A stretch of DNA of 64,000 nt, taken from JAOPZW01 sp034664395. Lineage in GTDB: Bacteria > Actinomycetota > Thermoleophilia > Solirubrobacterales > Solirubrobacteraceae. Under the pieces are notes generated by a model that saw nothing but the letters and a program-made list of their open reading frames with translations, had not been told where the DNA came from and searched no databases. A program made the position numbers and the translations under genes. This document shows, one piece after another, positions 63,175-64,000 of this stretch (the stretch's first letter is position 1; every line of letters begins with the position of its first letter). Location of the stretch: assembly GCA_034664395.1 (NCBI GenBank), contig JAXDHQ010000309.1, positions 25,495 to 89,494 of the forward strand, given 5' to 3'.

Positions 63175-64000
63175 GTGCGGATCGTCACGGTCATCGGCAA
63201 CCGCCCCCAGTTCGTCAAGGCGGCGGCGGTCTCGCGGCTGCTGCGCGCCGAGCACGACGAGCTGCTCGTCCACACCGGCCAGCACCACGACGACGAGCTC
63301 TCGACGATCTTCTTCACCGAGCTCGGCGTGCCGCGGCCCGAGCGCGAGCTGAACATCCACGGCGGCAGCAACACCGACCAGACGGCGCGCATGCTCGCGG
63401 CGCTGGGCCCGCTGCTCGCCGAGGAGCGCCCCGATGTCGTGCTCGTCTACGGCGACACGAACTCGACGCTCGCCGGCGGCCTGGTCGCCGCGCAGCAGCA
63501 CGTGCCCGTCGCGCACGTCGAGGCCGGCATGCGCTCCTTCGACCGGGCCATGCCCGAGGAGCTCAACCGCGTCCTCACCGACCACATGTCCGACGTGCTC
63601 CTGTGCCCGTCGCCGACGGCCGTGGCCAACCTCGAGCGCGAGCACGTCGCCGGCCGCGTCGAGCTCGTCGGCGACGTCATGGTCGACGTCGCCCTGCTGT
63701 TCCAGCCGCGCGCCCGCGCCGACGGAGCCGCGCTGCAGGCCGCCGGCGTCGGCCCCGGGGAGTACGTGCTGGCCACCTCGCACCGTGCGGGCAACGTCGA
63801 CGACCCCGCGCGCTTGCGCGCCCTCGTCGACCTGCTGCTCGCCGTGCCCGACCCCGTCGTGCTGCCGCTGCACCCGCGCACCCACGCGCGCCTGCGCGAC
63901 AGCGGCTGGCTGGCCGAGCTCGAGGCGGCGCGGCACGAGCACCTGCAGCCGCCGCTGGGATACGTCGCGATCACGGCGCTCCAGTGCCGGGCGCGCGCGG
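63175..64000 (+). CDS. wecB: UDP-N-acetylglucosamine 2-epimerase (non-hydrolysing), 5' part
   Basis: The frame is open to the right edge (275 residues seen of ~360-380). GTG at 63175 gives the standard start VRIVTVIGNRPQFVKAAAVS. Other family motifs: HTGQHHDDEL, VYGDTNSTLAGGLVAA, HVEAGMRSFDRAMPEELNRVLTDHMSD, VGDVMVDV, TSHRAGNVDD, LPLHPRT and PLGYVAITALQCRARA. It interconverts UDP-GlcNAc and UDP-ManNAc for surface polysaccharide. The TDSGG region that should follow is outside the window. Confidence 0.94.
   Translation, partial: MRIVTVIGNRPQFVKAAAVSRLLRAEHDELLVHTGQHHDDELSTIFFTELGVPRPERELNIHGGSNTDQTARMLAALGPLLAEERPDVVLVYGDTNSTLAGGLVAAQQHVPVAHVEAGMRSFDRAMPEELNRVLTDHMSDVLLCPSPTAVANLEREHVAGRVELVGDVMVDVALLFQPRARADGAALQAAGVGPGEYVLATSHRAGNVDDPARLRALVDLLLAVPDPVVLPLHPRTHARLRDSGWLAELEAARHEHLQPPLGYVAITALQCRARA

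Overview
The window is very GC-rich chromosomal DNA of an actinobacterium. The evidence is an oriC-proximal order rpmH | dnaA-dnaN-recF-dciA-gyrB-gyrA, a fhaA-fhaB-pstP-ftsW/rodA-pbpA-pknB envelope-signalling operon, a Rieske/split cytochrome b complex, and demethylmenaquinone chemistry. A FliA-type sigma factor beside csrA, a GyrB with a long insert, and the gene mix point to class Thermoleophilia (Solirubrobacterales-like: Conexibacter, Baekduia, Patulibacter relatives). That placement is inference. No phage, transposon, CRISPR array or pseudogene was seen.

Left part (1-13 kb): surface-polysaccharide genes on the minus strand (CapD-like dehydratase, DUF354 protein, start of a Pro/Ala-rich membrane protein). 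Then dedA-uppP-purM, an Eis-like acetyltransferase, a small motility/regulatory island (FlaG-like ORF, FliA-type sigma factor, CsrA), a DsbA-fold protein and a receptor-like Ser/Thr kinase.

12-22 kb: a minus-strand, almost gapless operon fhaA-fhaB-pstP-ftsW/rodA-pbpA-pknB(4 PASTA)-ddl, preceded by a second kinase with a polytopic membrane tail. It combines septal or lateral wall synthesis with its phospho-control. 22-26 kb: a membrane-anchored hypothetical, DUF4446, pheA, an HNH protein and a phosphotransferase, closed by a strong terminator.

26-41 kb: origin region. gyrA, gyrB, dciA, recF, dnaN and dnaA run leftward. rpmH, rnpA, yidD, yidC, jag, rsmG, parA, parB and tRNA-Ile run rightward. 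The likely oriC is the rpmH-dnaA gap, with degenerate DnaA boxes. A structured element 3' of gyrA carries a segment complementary to the whole 16S rRNA 3' tail.

41-54 kb: bifunctional-nuclease-family protein, a second ddl with an aminotransferase, membrane and phosphatase genes, a YmdB-type phosphodiesterase, an AI-2E transporter with a zinc-ribbon tail, and then a heme block hemB - fused AhbA/AhbB-like siroheme decarboxylase - hemL - HepS-like ORF. 54-59 kb: respiratory block (Rieske, split cytochrome b, cytochrome b/c fusion), menG/ubiE and a polyprenyl diphosphate synthase, which together make and use menaquinone. 59-64 kb: tatA, a tatC with an enlarged external loop, a TPR-like protein, tRNA-Lys, a CAP-domain protein, a class IV aminotransferase and the 5' part of wecB.

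Many genes overlap by ATGA, GTGA or TGATG, implying translational coupling. At least nine genes have a -10-like hexamer ending 6-9 nt before the start codon, as expected for leaderless mRNAs.
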